64,000 nt of DNA from Owenia fusiformis (Eukaryota; Annelida; Polychaeta; Sabellida; Oweniidae), in assembly GCA_903813345.2 (NCBI GenBank), contig CAIIXF020000010.1:28172425-28236424 (forward strand), given 5' to 3'. Below, one piece after another: positions 50,526-61,193 of the stretch; position 1 is the stretch's first letter, and every line of letters starts with the position of its first letter. The notes below the pieces were generated by a model. That model had not been told where the DNA came from and did not search any database. It worked only from the letters and a program-made list of their open reading frames with translations. Both the position numbers and the translations under genes were made by a program.

Positions 50526-50581
50526 GAAGTCAGTCTAAACAGTATTTGTTAAGTTATAGGAAGTTGTAAGAAATTGTTACA

Positions 50582-50648
50582 GACGCCGGACGCCAACCGC
50601 CGGACGCCAACCGCCGGACACCAACCACCAACCGCCGGACGCCGTCGC
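50582..50648. repeat. CGCCGGACGCC short tandem repeat
   Basis: CCGCCGGACGCCAA repeats about four times with small changes. It is GC-rich between AT-rich neighbours and lies just inside the right hairpin of the array element. Confidence 0.85.
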
Positions 50649-50919
50649 AAAAAAAACGGAGACCATAACAATATGTCACCACTTTTGGTGGTGACATAAA
50701 AACCTATTTCATTTGTCCTTTAACAATGTGCAGCGGAGTGATGCATACCAGTGGGTGATATTATGTAACACTTACCTAAATGTCCTCACAAATATGTCAT
50801 GTTTTGGTTAAACGAGAGATTATAGTTACATGAAACAAAATCATTAAAGTAAACAATATGTAACAACATTTGAAGATTAATTTCATCTGCAACATAAATT
50901 TGCTGTTCTTTACGATAAG

Positions 50920-50925
50920 TTTATT
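50920..50925 (-). terminator. Poly(A) signal candidate of the multicopper oxidase
   Basis: AATAAA on the minus strand, about 400 bases after the stop codon at 51327-51329. Other AT-rich hexamers nearby could also serve. Confidence 0.35.
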
Positions 50926-51326
50926 GTTATGAACCATAATATTGTAATTGCAACATTTTAGTAAGATTTTGTTCATAAGTGAAAGAATAACTTATATTTT
51001 TACGTATAGCTATACAGTACGCTTCATAAGTTATACGTTATACGGGAATAATAAACATGAGCTATAAGTGAGTTGCGAAATCTCTCTAATAATAGGGAGC
51101 TTGCAATGTTTTTCACAACCTAAACGGAAAATATTTAATCGATGCATTTGTATGGGCAATTGGTCATACGTATAAGTTGGCGTTTCGATTTTATATGCAA
51201 GCTTAAACTCCCTAGTGTTCCATTCTGGCGCATTGTTATCAGCTTTCAATCTCCATATAACTCCATTACATTTCCATAGAGCTAAGTTAACGTTCATAAG
51301 TGGTATTGTCGATCCCATGGTTACGT

Positions 51327-51445
51327 TCAGACTGTTGAACTCTTCTGTCTCATAAACAGACAGAATATGGTGACGAACTGCAGCAGAATTATACCCAGCA
51401 ATGCACCAACTACGCCCCAGAATATACCCAATGTGTAGGCAGACT
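51327..51445 (-). CDS. Multicopper oxidase, last exon (membrane anchor)
   Basis: The acceptor TTTTCAG precedes AGTCTGCC. Two bases complete a Glu codon with the last base of exon 1. The exon encodes SAYTLGIFWGVVGALLGIIL, continues LQFVTIFCLF, then MRQKSSTV and a TGA stop. This is one transmembrane helix followed by a short basic tail, so the enzyme would be a type I membrane protein with the catalytic part outside the cell. The frame is only visible through the splice, because unspliced reading stops earlier. Confidence 0.85.
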
Positions 51446-51565
51446 CTGAAAATACATGTATTTTCAATGTAAAGTGTAAGGGCTTTCCTCATTCATTTAC
51501 TCAAATTATAAACAAACCCCAATTGCCCCAAACTTATCTTTATCACTTAGTTTATGCCTACTTAC
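51446..51565 (-). other. 120-bp intron of the multicopper oxidase
   Basis: Donor AAAAG|GTAAGT, acceptor TTTTCAG|AG, phase 1. It is the only intron in the coding region. Confidence 0.85.
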
Positions 51566-53591
51566 CTTTTACTGGTATCTGTGCTCCATTGATTTCTCCT
51601 TCGGTCGATTCGGTCGATTCCTCCTCCCCCTCGTTCGTTTGGTCGAATAGGAAGTTATTGCATTTGGGAAAGTTCTTCGGAGATTCAGGGTGCTTTTCAG
51701 GTGCCTCGTCGAAAAACATCGCCATCCCGTCCATGTTGTGAAGCTCGATATGACAATGCATGAACCACGATCCAGGGTTGTTCGCCTTTATCCGTACAAC
51801 AGCATAGCCGCCAGTAGGCACGATGATAGTATCCTTCCGCGGTGGATTGACAAGATTTAGTCCAGGGATGTTATCACCGATCCATGACGAATCACTCCAC
51901 TCGGCATCATTACAGAAGTTCAATTGTTCATCTCCTAAACAATTGACGTCTGCGTTATCACGGATGTGATTTCCTGTCGTGCTGTTGTAGTCCGCATAGC
52001 CCATTTTGAGGACGTAGAAACTGTGCCCGTGCAAGTGAACAGGGTGCGACCAGCCTTTGCCTCTTCCAAGGTTTAAAAACACCATCTGGATAGTGTCGTC
52101 GTATTTCAGTTCCAAGTTACTTGAGCACGCACATATCTTGTCCAACCCACACGAACCAGAGTCACATCCAGTCTCCAGTTCGCTTCGCTGAGAATAAGCA
52201 GAAACCGGTGGACTCTTGAATGCTCGGCCGTTTATGGATCCCGGGGTCCATTTTGTTCCAGGGAATGCGAAATTTAGGAAATGGTTTTGGAACTTGCCAG
52301 GAGTTGAAGCTGGGGGTGGTGTATCAACTTTGTTTTGCAATTGATCAAATCTCAAACATTCGGTAAATGAATCGGACGGGTAGTAGGTAAACGGACAGTT
52401 GATAACAAGGCACTTTTTGTCGACACTGCATTTGGATCTATTACTTGTAATAATGCTGTCCCAATCGGCATTATAGGGAGCATCTCCATAATGCAACACT
52501 GCTTCGAAAATATGGTTCTTTACACCAACTTCAATGGTTTCCCCGCGGATCCAGTAATTTCAAACAGTCGCATCCGTGGTAATCTCAAAATCAAACCTCT
52601 CCCCTGGGTTGATAATGAACGACTCGGCCACAACTGGTTTTACGTCATATCCATCCGAAGCAATAATTGTCAACATATGAGCATCGACTGATACTCTAAA
52701 AGGGTAAAGCGAACCTGCAGCGATCACTCTAAACTTGTATTTTGTACCAGGGGTAACGTTGAATACTTCCAAAGGTGCTCCATTGTGTTCATTTGTTGCT
52801 GGGTCGTACCATCTGCCCTTGCCGTTCACAAGACCAGCGTGGAACTGAAACGTGCTGAAGAAGGCGCCATCAAGAGATTTCGTATTTTTAAATTTTGACC
52901 TACCATGATACAAACCGTAAACCATCTTAAGGTGACCAGTATCTGAGTCAAAGTCGTGGTTCCAATCTGAAATTGCCATCGTGAATTCTTCAGTTGGTGC
53001 TTGATTTTCCTTTGGACGCTCGTGTATGATAAATGCTCCATATAAACCGTTTGTACGTTGCACCCCGATGTGGGAGTGATACCAATATGTCCCTTTATTG
53101 CCTACATTGAATTTATAGGTAAACGTATGCCCTGGGCCTATCGGGCATTGTGTGATGTAGGCAACGCCATCCATGAAAGGGGTCCCTTTTTGGTGCAGCC
53201 CGTGCCAATGTATGGTAAGACCGTGGCTCTTAAGCTTGTTGTGGACATGAACGACAATATTTTGATTCTCGTAGACTTCGATTGCTGGCCCCGGGAGTGA
53301 ACCGTTCACCACCATCACTATCCTGTTTCTTTGCCAAAAGCCATCTGCCTGTATAATGCCCTCTGGGGAGACAGGCTCGCTGTTCTCGGGGTCAGTTACA
53401 TCGTAAGGATAAAACTCCCCTTTATACGGCCAGACTAGGGTCTTGCCTTTCAACATCGTAAGTGCCTCTTCTACTTCCAACCAAAACTCACATTGCTCGG
53501 CTTCTGGTGAGCAAGCTGGCTTTGCGTCTGTACAAGAGAACAATGCTACCAATAGAAGAAACGTTTTCAGCCAAACAACCTCCATTTTCAT
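51566..53591 (-). CDS. Laccase-like multicopper oxidase, main exon, in-frame TGA
   Basis: One 2026-bp exon encodes a signal peptide (MKMEVVWLKTFLLLVALFSC) and three cupredoxin domains. Copper ligands are all present: HWHG (H128, H130), YHSH (H172, H174), HPVHLHGH (H516, H519, H521) and HCHIELHNMDGM (H612, C613, H614, H618). The axial residue is Met (about 623), as in lower-potential laccases. Such enzymes oxidise phenols, catechols or metals and reduce O2 to water. Codon 344 is TGA (52560-52562), between FEITTDATV and NYWIRGETIEV, at a spot where homologues run straight through. The frame then continues 331 codons to a good donor. An acid/Ser-rich linker leads to the anchor exon; about 714 residues in all. 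TTTTTTCCAG just before the ATG suggests a 5' UTR intron. GC is clearly above the surroundings. Confidence 0.95.
52560..52562 (-). other. In-frame TGA codon within the oxidase
   Basis: The sequence reads ACT GTT TGA AAT TAC TGG, i.e. TV-stop-NYW. Frame and family motifs are intact on both sides. Candidate causes are a sequencing or assembly error, a segregating nonsense allele, a young pseudogene, or recoding. I see no convincing SECIS-like structure after the gene by eye. Confidence 0.95.
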
Positions 53592-53599
53592 ATCACCTT

Positions 53600-54853
53600 T
53601 TCTGGAAAAAATAGGAACCAGCCATTAATTCAATGGTACATTAATGCGTTAACTGAGGTTCCATCTCGTGGCTTTAATCAATGTAAACGGAGAATTTACA
53701 GTGTTTTGTGGACACAAAGAAAAATATCTCTTACCAAAATTGGTCCTCCGTAAATGAAGTCCAGTTTCATACGAGTCAGTAAACTAAATATCATCAAAAT
53801 GCATATCTCTAACTCAAACATGAATTTCTCGGATTTTCTTTATCAAAAAGATAAACATTTTAATTGTGGATTATTTCATACCCCGGGTTTCATTCAGGTT
53901 AAGGTCTTGTAGAAATACTTTTATTATGTTATAGTTACTTTTGACGTTTTGACATGCCTGTTGACTGAAATTTTATTGATCAAAATACAAAACAATGTAC
54001 AAACAACTCTATGCATGGTTTTTGCATTTCACTGGCTTGTACGTTACATAGCTCGTTGATTTTAAAACCTTTTCTGACCTTTTCATTTATTGAGCCCATT
54101 GGTTTTCATGCTTGTTTTATCTACCTAGAAGCGTTGTTGATTTTATTCCTTTGTTGTCAATGTCAACCCCATAATGCGCAATGAATATTACAGTTTTCAA
54201 GCTTCCGTTTTCAAAATCATTTTTGAAGAGAACCCCACCTCTGGTCAATCAAATGAACGCTATCATGTTACAGCTAATATCTTTAGACCAATTGCAGATA
54301 TGGGAAGATTTTAACCATAATTCCTGCAGAAAGACGCTTTAACGTCCAACTTTAGCTGATTTACGGTTAAAGTTGAATAGGAGTGGAAGTGTATCGTATC
54401 CCACAGAATCGACTTGCTTTGTCAAAGATTGCATATGCAATCCGTATACGGATTAATTGTTAACTTGATTATACTACGAATGGTATTCTGTAGCTTTGGA
54501 TTGGATCATAATTACAATGTTTCAAAAAGATGAAAAATTTAATTCCCATCGCTTTTTTGTAACATAATGTTACAATATAACATAGTAATAATTATATAAT
54601 TAAAATAAGTTTATTGGCCTCTTGAACTCCTACAGGTACATCGAGATATAAGTCCAATAAAGCAAATAACAAATAAAACATGCATGTACATGCATAGCAA
54701 AACATAATAATTACAATCTGATTTTAACAACCACTAAGTAGCATAAAATGATTTCACGTCAATATTGTTTAGCAATTCTTTGGTAATATTATGAACTCTT
54801 TGTAAAATAATCGCCAATTGTTTAATTAATTGCACATCCGCTCGATTACGCTG
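53600..54853. other. Upstream region of the oxidase, no gene seen
   Basis: AT-rich. It should contain the oxidase promoter and 5' UTR exon, but no convincing TATA or exon boundary was found apart from the acceptor just before the ATG. Confidence 0.5.
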
Positions 54854-55263
54854 GTTACCGAAACGGTTCGTTTCGGTGACAAAATGTCGGAACGTCGAAG
54901 GTACGATTTTTCTTTTTTCCTTATTTCACGCGTTGTAGGCAGAATACCCACGACATTTTTTCTCACAAACGTAAATCAGTATCATATGTTTTAGAAAATG
55001 TACTTGTTTGCGAAAAAATAGCTCAGAAGACAACAGCATGGTCGATTTAGTTCCTCACTTAAGTTACATAAACGGTATTGGTTAAAAGTGCAGATCTTAA
55101 CTGTTTTTCGAAATAAAGTTTATGTTAACTTAAGTGAGGAATTAAATCGACGATTCCGTTGTCTTCTGAACTGTTAGTTCAGGTTTAAATCATCGAGAAA
55201 ACAAAACAACTCGTATCCAGGAAGTTCATCCATTTTGTTACATTGACGTTCCGTCAAAGTAAC
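54854..55263. mobile_element. 410-bp foldback element with palindromic ends
   Basis: Each end is itself a 27-bp near-palindrome starting GTTAC and ending G(T)RAC: GTTACCGAAACG-GTT-CGTTTCGGTGAC at left, GTTACATTGACG-TTC-CGTCAAAGTAAC at right. Both 12-bp arms pair at 11 of 12 positions although the arm sequences differ. Inside, a second inverted repeat of about 52 bp (55021-55073 with 55118-55170; GCTCAGAAGACAAC...CTCACTTAAGTTA) forms a long hairpin. Non-coding. Confidence 0.75.
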
Positions 55264-55558
55264 TAGTTGTGGAACAGTGTGATTGAGAAGAACAAAAAGA
55301 ACGTATTCTTCATTGATATGTTAATTAACTATAATTCATTAATATGTCTTATAAAATATTCAAGACTAGGAGACTGTATTTAAAACGTCTATGAAAAATC
55401 AAAATCTCATTAAATATCTTGTTAAACGTGTCAAATTAAGAATACATTACTTACTGCTAGTAGCCAACACGCATGTGTCCGATCACGATACGAGTCAACA
55501 ATTTTAAATATGTAAGTACCTTGGACTGCGACACAAAAACTATCTAGTTTTATAATTA

Positions 55559-56192
55559 CTGGGTGTCCCGAAAGTATGCCCCCCCCCCCCCCCTAGGCAG
55601 ACATATACCAGTGTTGTCATAGTATGTGTCATATATCATTTTAAAGCTTATCCAAAGTTACATTGATTCGTCAAGTATCATGGTTCAACTCTCAAATGTG
55701 AAAAAAATTACAGGCATTTCAAAATTTAGTGTTTGGTCAAAATTAAGTTCAATTTTCCACCTAATCAATAGTCAATGTGTCCTCCCGGGCCATCTTAACA
55801 GCAGCAATTCTTTTCGGGTCGGATGGATATTGAGTTGGAAAAAGAGAACGATGAGGGTAGAAACTCTAAGGAAACTCTTCTAAAGTGCCTTAACAGGTTT
55901 TAAAAGGGTTATAAAATTCCACACCCCTATTTGAAGGGTTTTAGAGTCATAACTGAAAATAATTGCTACTGTTAACATGGCCAAGGGGGATTCATTGACT
56001 AGTAATGTGGTGTAAAATTGAACTTTATTTTGACAAAACTTTTAAAATGACTAACTTTTTCCCATTTGAGAATTAAACCATGATACTTGGCAAACCAATG
56101 TAACTTTGGATAAGCTTTAAAATGATATATGACACATACTATGAGGACAGTGGAATATGTCTGCCTAGGGGGGGATACTTTCGGGACACCTG
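55559..56192. mobile_element. 634-bp mariner-type foldback MITE
   Basis: Termini CTGGGTGTCCCGAAAG and, reversed, CAGGTGTCCCGAAAG lie inside TA dinucleotides (55557-55558 and 56193-56194). Inverted arms extend over about 220 bp each, with the first 105 bp nearly identical (TAGGCAGACATAT, AGTATGTGTCATATATCATT, AAGCTTATCCAAAGTTACAT). The GGTGTCCC-AAAG start is typical of mariner-like elements. No transposase catalytic motif is seen; the 85-codon frame inside is unassigned. Confidence 0.85.
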
Positions 56193-56209
56193 TATATTGA
56201 AGTGTCACA

Positions 56210-57900
56210 GTTTAACTCAGGTGAAGCGTATAAGGTCTGAAATAATCTATTCACGGGCTTTACCTTGGCAATGAGTTGTATTATTGAATCTTTTCAAAAT
56301 TGTTGTTAACATACTAGCATGGTTATCAAGTCAGGCCTCGGTTTGCTCAAATATATATTATATATATTTTCGCTATCTTTATTGCCATGTAGTCCACGTG
56401 GGTCACACACGATAGAGGCAAAATATTTATATTTTCTGACGTTTTAACAGATATCATAGCTTATTATTTCACATCAAAATAAGGAAAGGTGCAGTAATAT
56501 GCTAACATCGATTAAAGCATCACAAAGGCGTGTGGTATTTAGAAACTAGCCGATGAAAATTCGAACAAACGAAGGTGGTTAGCAAGATACATAATATACT
56601 AGATGCGAGTAGAAATAATCTTGATTTACTTCATTAAATATTCAAAATTCAGCTCAAGGGACATTGATGATAGCTTGTTATTTCTAATTTTTCAAAATGA
56701 ATGCAAAGTTGAGCTAATACATACTGAAGCAGTTCACAACAAGATATCATGATACATCTATCATATATTTGAAGTCTTCATGTAAAATTGCATCAGGAAA
56801 TATGGTTAAAAAGTATTTATCAACTTTGAAAATGTAATTTTCGTTGAAAATGTGACTTCAATGTTACACAAGAACACAAATGTGTACAACATGTCCCCAA
56901 TAGGTTCCAATATATTTTTTATCCTCAATGGCCAACAATAATCATATTCCAGTAAAAAACATCAAAAATAACAAACCAAGTTCAAGAAATGCACATTGAT
57001 GCGTTAAAAGATAAAAAATCTAGAAAAATCTAAGTAGTGGGAAAATGTCATTATCACTATGTGTACCCCCTGGTCTTATTTTATGAGGGGGTACTATGAT
57101 AAGCATTTATATTTTCTGTTGTGCGCCTCCTATCAAATTCAAAATTTCCAGGGGTCATGCATCCATAGATAGTTAGTTGTCATGTTTGATCTTGATTGGT
57201 CAATTGGTAAACCATTAATTACATAATTTAATGCAAAATATTGTAAATATTAAGGATAAACCACTGATCCTCCACAAATAGATGGTAGCTTGTCATTTTG
57301 AATTTTTCAAAATGAATGTAAAGTTTAGCTTAATACATATTAAAGGAGTTAAAAACAAGATACCATGATAAACATATGAATAGGTTGACAATTGGCTTTG
57401 GACCCTATTAATGCTTGATATATAACTACTGCTTGATTTATCACAAAGTGGGCGTGGCATTTTTTGTTATGACGTTTACAAATGATTTCATGTTCACATA
57501 ATAATATTTACAAGGGTCATTGACAGATTAATACATATGTTATTACCCGGTATGGTGAGTATAAACATGTTTTGTCGACGTGGATAGAGGTCATTTCAGG
57601 CAATCCTTATACCTTAATAAATTAATGTTTATTACATTCGTCCTTAAGAACCATTTTAGTGTATGAGCTTTTTAACAAACACAAGTTTGGATGATATTGA
57701 TATGCATTTGCAATAACACAACTTATAATGATGTTTGTCTCTGTTTGTCAGTCTGTCCGCCCGTCTGTCTAATCATTTCCATACTCATTTATTAATGACA
57801 GATTGGTGTTATATGTGACAAAATGGAAATTCCTGACATCTTAGACGCTAGAAGATGTACCAACTAATGCCTTGGTCACATTTGCATGAGCGCTGTTTCA
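56210..57900. other. Intergenic with a diverged direct repeat
   Basis: About 95 bp at 56664-56757 recur at 57282-57374 (TTTTTCAAAATGAATG, then AAAGTT..GCT, AATACATA, ACAAGATA(T/C)CATGATA). No coding sequence is recognised. Confidence 0.55.
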
Positions 57901-57931
57901 ATCTCAATACATCTCAAGCTGCCTAAAATTT

Positions 57932-58008
57932 ATTTTATGGGTAACTCATTTAAATATGAATCGTACCTGCACTATTCCATTCATATTTAAATAAGTTGGT
58001 CATAAAAT
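57932..58008. repeat. 30-bp inverted repeat (hairpin)
   Basis: ATTTTATGGGTAACTCATTT and AAATATGAAT pair with ATTCATATTTAAATAAGTTG and GTCATAAAAT across a 17-base loop, with a few mismatches. Confidence 0.7.
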
Positions 58009-58061
58009 AGTAAGTTAATCCGGTAGCCGACAGGCGTAGTTGCATTCGCGAAAACAAGGTT

Positions 58062-58164
58062 AGTCTTGCTTCAAGACCCTGAACCCCCTCCCATCTACTT
58101 ATATTATACTACTAATTGTAGATAGAAGTAGATAGGGAGGGGCTCCACAGTCTTGAAGCGAGTA
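58062..58164. mobile_element. TAGTCTTGC family foldback element
   Basis: The left arm TAGTCTTGCTTCAAGACCCT with CCCTCCCATCTACTT pairs with the right arm AAGTAGATAGGGAGGGG...AGTCTTGAAGCGAGTA, about 40 bp each. The ends match those of the copy at 63927-63992. Confidence 0.7.
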
Positions 58165-58538
58165 TAAAACTAGATGTCACAAAGATAGGTGCTGTTCAGA
58201 TTTCTGATAAAAATTGGCATGAATTACCCTTTCCAATACTTTGATTTTGCTTCATATACACTCTCAACAAAACAAAATTTGAATGTTGTTGAAATTATGT
58301 TTATTATAAAAATATAGAAAGACAACTAAAATTATATACAACAGCACTTTTATAAAAATTCTACAGTACTTATATTTTCAAACTAAACGATCATAAATCA
58401 TATTAAAGCGTAACCTAAAATGGCATCGTACTAAAACAAAGTGTTAATATGAATATTATACAGTACTTTCATGTTCAACCTTAATTATTATAAAAACCTA
58501 TATGCGTATTAAAATAAAACGTCCAAGGACGTGGAGTA

Positions 58539-58544
58539 TTTATT
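58539..58544 (-). terminator. Poly(A) signal candidate of the TRPM gene
   Basis: AATAAA on the minus strand, about 270 bases after the TRPM stop codon. Confidence 0.45.
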
Positions 58545-58814
58545 GTACCTTCTAACAGAAACTTACCAAGAAATCGACGAGCCAAGTCGTGTTCTAACAG
58601 CTCAATTAATTAGAGTGAAAACATTACTGCAATTAATGATATAATGTACATGTATATTTCAAGAACCTCGTATTGGGTATCAAGTATTGCACAACTACGC
58701 AGGAACCGATTTGAGATCATCGTAACAAACGATTTGGTCACAAGTCGGTGTTCAACGGCACTGAGAATGATTCAATGAATCATAAAATGTGATTGTTCTA
58801 TATATAGTCCAGAT

Positions 58815-58937
58815 TCAGACGCTCCAAGCAGTGACGTCAATCGGCGGTTTGGAGACATCAGGTTTATTTTCACGTTTAGTTAAATGCTGTAGAAGCCTGG
58901 ATATTTCATTTAGACGTCCTTCTAGATGATTTTGTTT
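58815..58937 (-). CDS. TRPM last exon (coiled coil end and stop)
   Basis: Acceptor TTTTCCAG. It encodes KQNHLEGRLNEISRLLQHLT then a Pro-containing tail ending TAWSV and TGA (58815-58817). The leucine heptads continue those of exon 11. The C-terminal four residues WSV with a preceding Ala do not form a strong PDZ ligand. Confidence 0.85.
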   Translation of the reverse strand, partial: KQNHLEGRLNEISRLLQHLTKRENKPDVSKPPIDVTAWSV

Positions 58938-61116
58938 CTGGAAAACAGTTAGAAAAAATTCATGAAAGCTTACAAAATACGGGAAGCCATGGTGTACTAA
59001 GAGTGTACCAGTGACTGTAACATGCGACTTGGTCAGTTCCTAATGGCAGGAGCGTAACCACGATCAAATAGGCGATTGAAGCATTTGATCAAAAAGCGAG
59101 GGAAAATTGAACCAAAGGGAATGTCATGTTGCATCAAAAGGCAACAAAAGGTAAAAATAAATTATTTAATTTTGCCTTATCTATCCTATCTCGTAGCTAG
59201 ATGGAACACCCGGGATGGAACATGTATCCTGTAATTCCTATTGATACGTGTCGCTCCGCTGCACAATCAAACCTCGTTTCGGGTTTAATAGAAACATGAA
59301 GAAACTCAATTTCATTTATTTGGCATCAGTATCCCTATTTACACTACACGCGACATTTCAAGACGTCTTAGCTAAAACGTTTTAGTAAAATCATGTTGAG
59401 TTTACACCACCATTTTCAAGACCGAAATTACGAAAAATGATTGAGTTTACACCTGTTTTTCTAAAACGTCTTAGAGATATGTAGGCATACATGTAAAATG
59501 TAAAAAACAGTTCAACACTGTTTGAAGGATGGTTCAGTCAACATAGCTATTCCTTCCCGCTTTACTTTCTGCTATAAAGAATGCATCGGTTTCAAAAAAA
59601 TATGTCCTAAAGAGAGCATTGTCAAAAGCATGAAAGAGGGCAGGAAGATTTTGTCCATATATTAAGATTATGATATACGCTAGGTGGTGAATTAGTTCTT
59701 CTAGATATTTTTGGATCCCCTTTAACAAAGGGATGAGACAAGAGAAAGGATCACGCTACACATGTAATCAGGAAGTTTCAAATTTTTCGTTCAGCGCAAC
59801 GCATAAAACCGGGCTAAGAGCTCTTAGCTAAAACCGATAGATTTACACTCGCTTGTAAAACGTTTTAACGCTAAGACGTCTTGGCTATGAGTTAAGTCCC
59901 AAAACGTCTTAGCTAAGCGCTCTTAGCCGAGAGCTCTTGAGAAAATCTGGATTTACATTATATTTGTTACAAATGCTCTAAACTTTACCGTGTCAAGGAG
60001 TTCCTCTATTACTTCCAGTCTGCTGGTTATAGAATCCAGTCTTCCATTGGTACACATCATCCTAAAAAGTAGGTGTAATAATAGACTTATAGCCAGACAT
60101 ATAGCCATATTTGTATTTAAAAAACAAGTGCAGATACATGGTTACTTTTTACAGAAAATCTAATTTTCACTAATCAGATGACTTTTGTTGAAATCTCCTT
60201 TTCAGTTTAAAATACTTACTCTTCAGTTGACGTTTTCATCATGTCATAGATACTCTCCTTATGTTCCCGTTTATGCGCGCGCATAAATTCGTCACAGATC
60301 ATATTCTCCCATTCTCTCAGCGACTTTGCATCGTCAGAATTCACCTCTAAAAATCACATCAATGAAGATTTATTTACATTAAAAATCTCACGTTTTGCTT
60401 TCGTCCTTTCTTCACACTTAGCATAATATTGTGATCTTGCATTTTTAATGTCAGTGGCTTAAATGTAACTTGTACAAAGTCGCTCGTATACTAGCGTATC
60501 GTACTGTTTTCATACATTGAAATAAAGTGAATCCAATAAAAAGAGCCAATTTCATCACTTAAACGGCATTTGTCGTTCAGTGCTTGTTTTAGACGAACAT
60601 CGTCTGCTAGTAGTCTTGGCGATTTTCGAGCCCAAACAAAATCCAACCGTAAACTTATACTTAGACATATATTTTGGTACTTGCCAAATTTGTTACTCCT
60701 GCGTTGCCAACATGTTGTCGTCTCTGGGTGTCTGTTACATTTTCCCGCTACAAATCTCATGAGTTGATAAAAGTGTACCAGGATGATAAAAGGTGGCGGC
60801 ACTGGAGGACGGAGTGTGTATTCTCGCACAAAATGATACCATTGGAACTTAGAGACGATATCATGAGACTCACGAATTTTGTTAAAGGTGTAACTGAAAA
60901 GAAACCATGAAAAATGTGTCGGTTATACTGTAAATTACAATTATGTAAGACTGTCACTTCTGAATGGTTACGATATATTAATTTGTGTAGGTTTGCACAA
61001 ACCGTCCAAACCTCCTCCTCTCTACGACGGTAAATTAGTACTTTGAGTATTTGTGAATCTGTGCGAGACCAATACTTCATAAACAATTACATCCTTAGCT
61101 CTGCTCATGATGATGT

Positions 61117-61193
<77 letters not shown>

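Larger units (their letters stand above)
47934..50698. mobile_element. Tandem-array element bounded by short inverted repeats
   Basis: ATGTCACCACC (47934-47944) at left is the exact reverse complement of GGTGGTGACAT (50687-50697) at right. The right end is also a hairpin in its own right (TATGTCACCAC, 5-base loop, GTGGTGACATA, 50672-50698), as in Helitron-like ends, though no CTRR end or A/T target is proved. Between the ends lie a tandem array and a CGCCGGACGCC-rich patch (50582-50648). Similar GC-patch-plus-hairpin ends are widespread in bivalve and other lophotrochozoan genomes (recollection). No coding capacity. Confidence 0.6.

Noticed and set aside
50900-51326. SECIS element that would support selenocysteine at the TGA
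   Set aside because: An ATGA...AA...TGAT order can be picked out by eye near 51.25 kb, but the stems do not pair convincingly.
55626-55883. 85-codon frame inside the mariner-type element as a transposase
   Set aside because: There is no DDE/D catalytic spacing or helix-turn-helix, and much of it is inverted-repeat arm.
60491-60696. Continuation of TRPM exon 9 past the chosen donor
   Set aside because: The frame runs on to a stop, but only the phase-1 donor at 60696 links to the coiled-coil exons. The extra residues do not resemble TRPM tails. Retention as an isoform remains possible.
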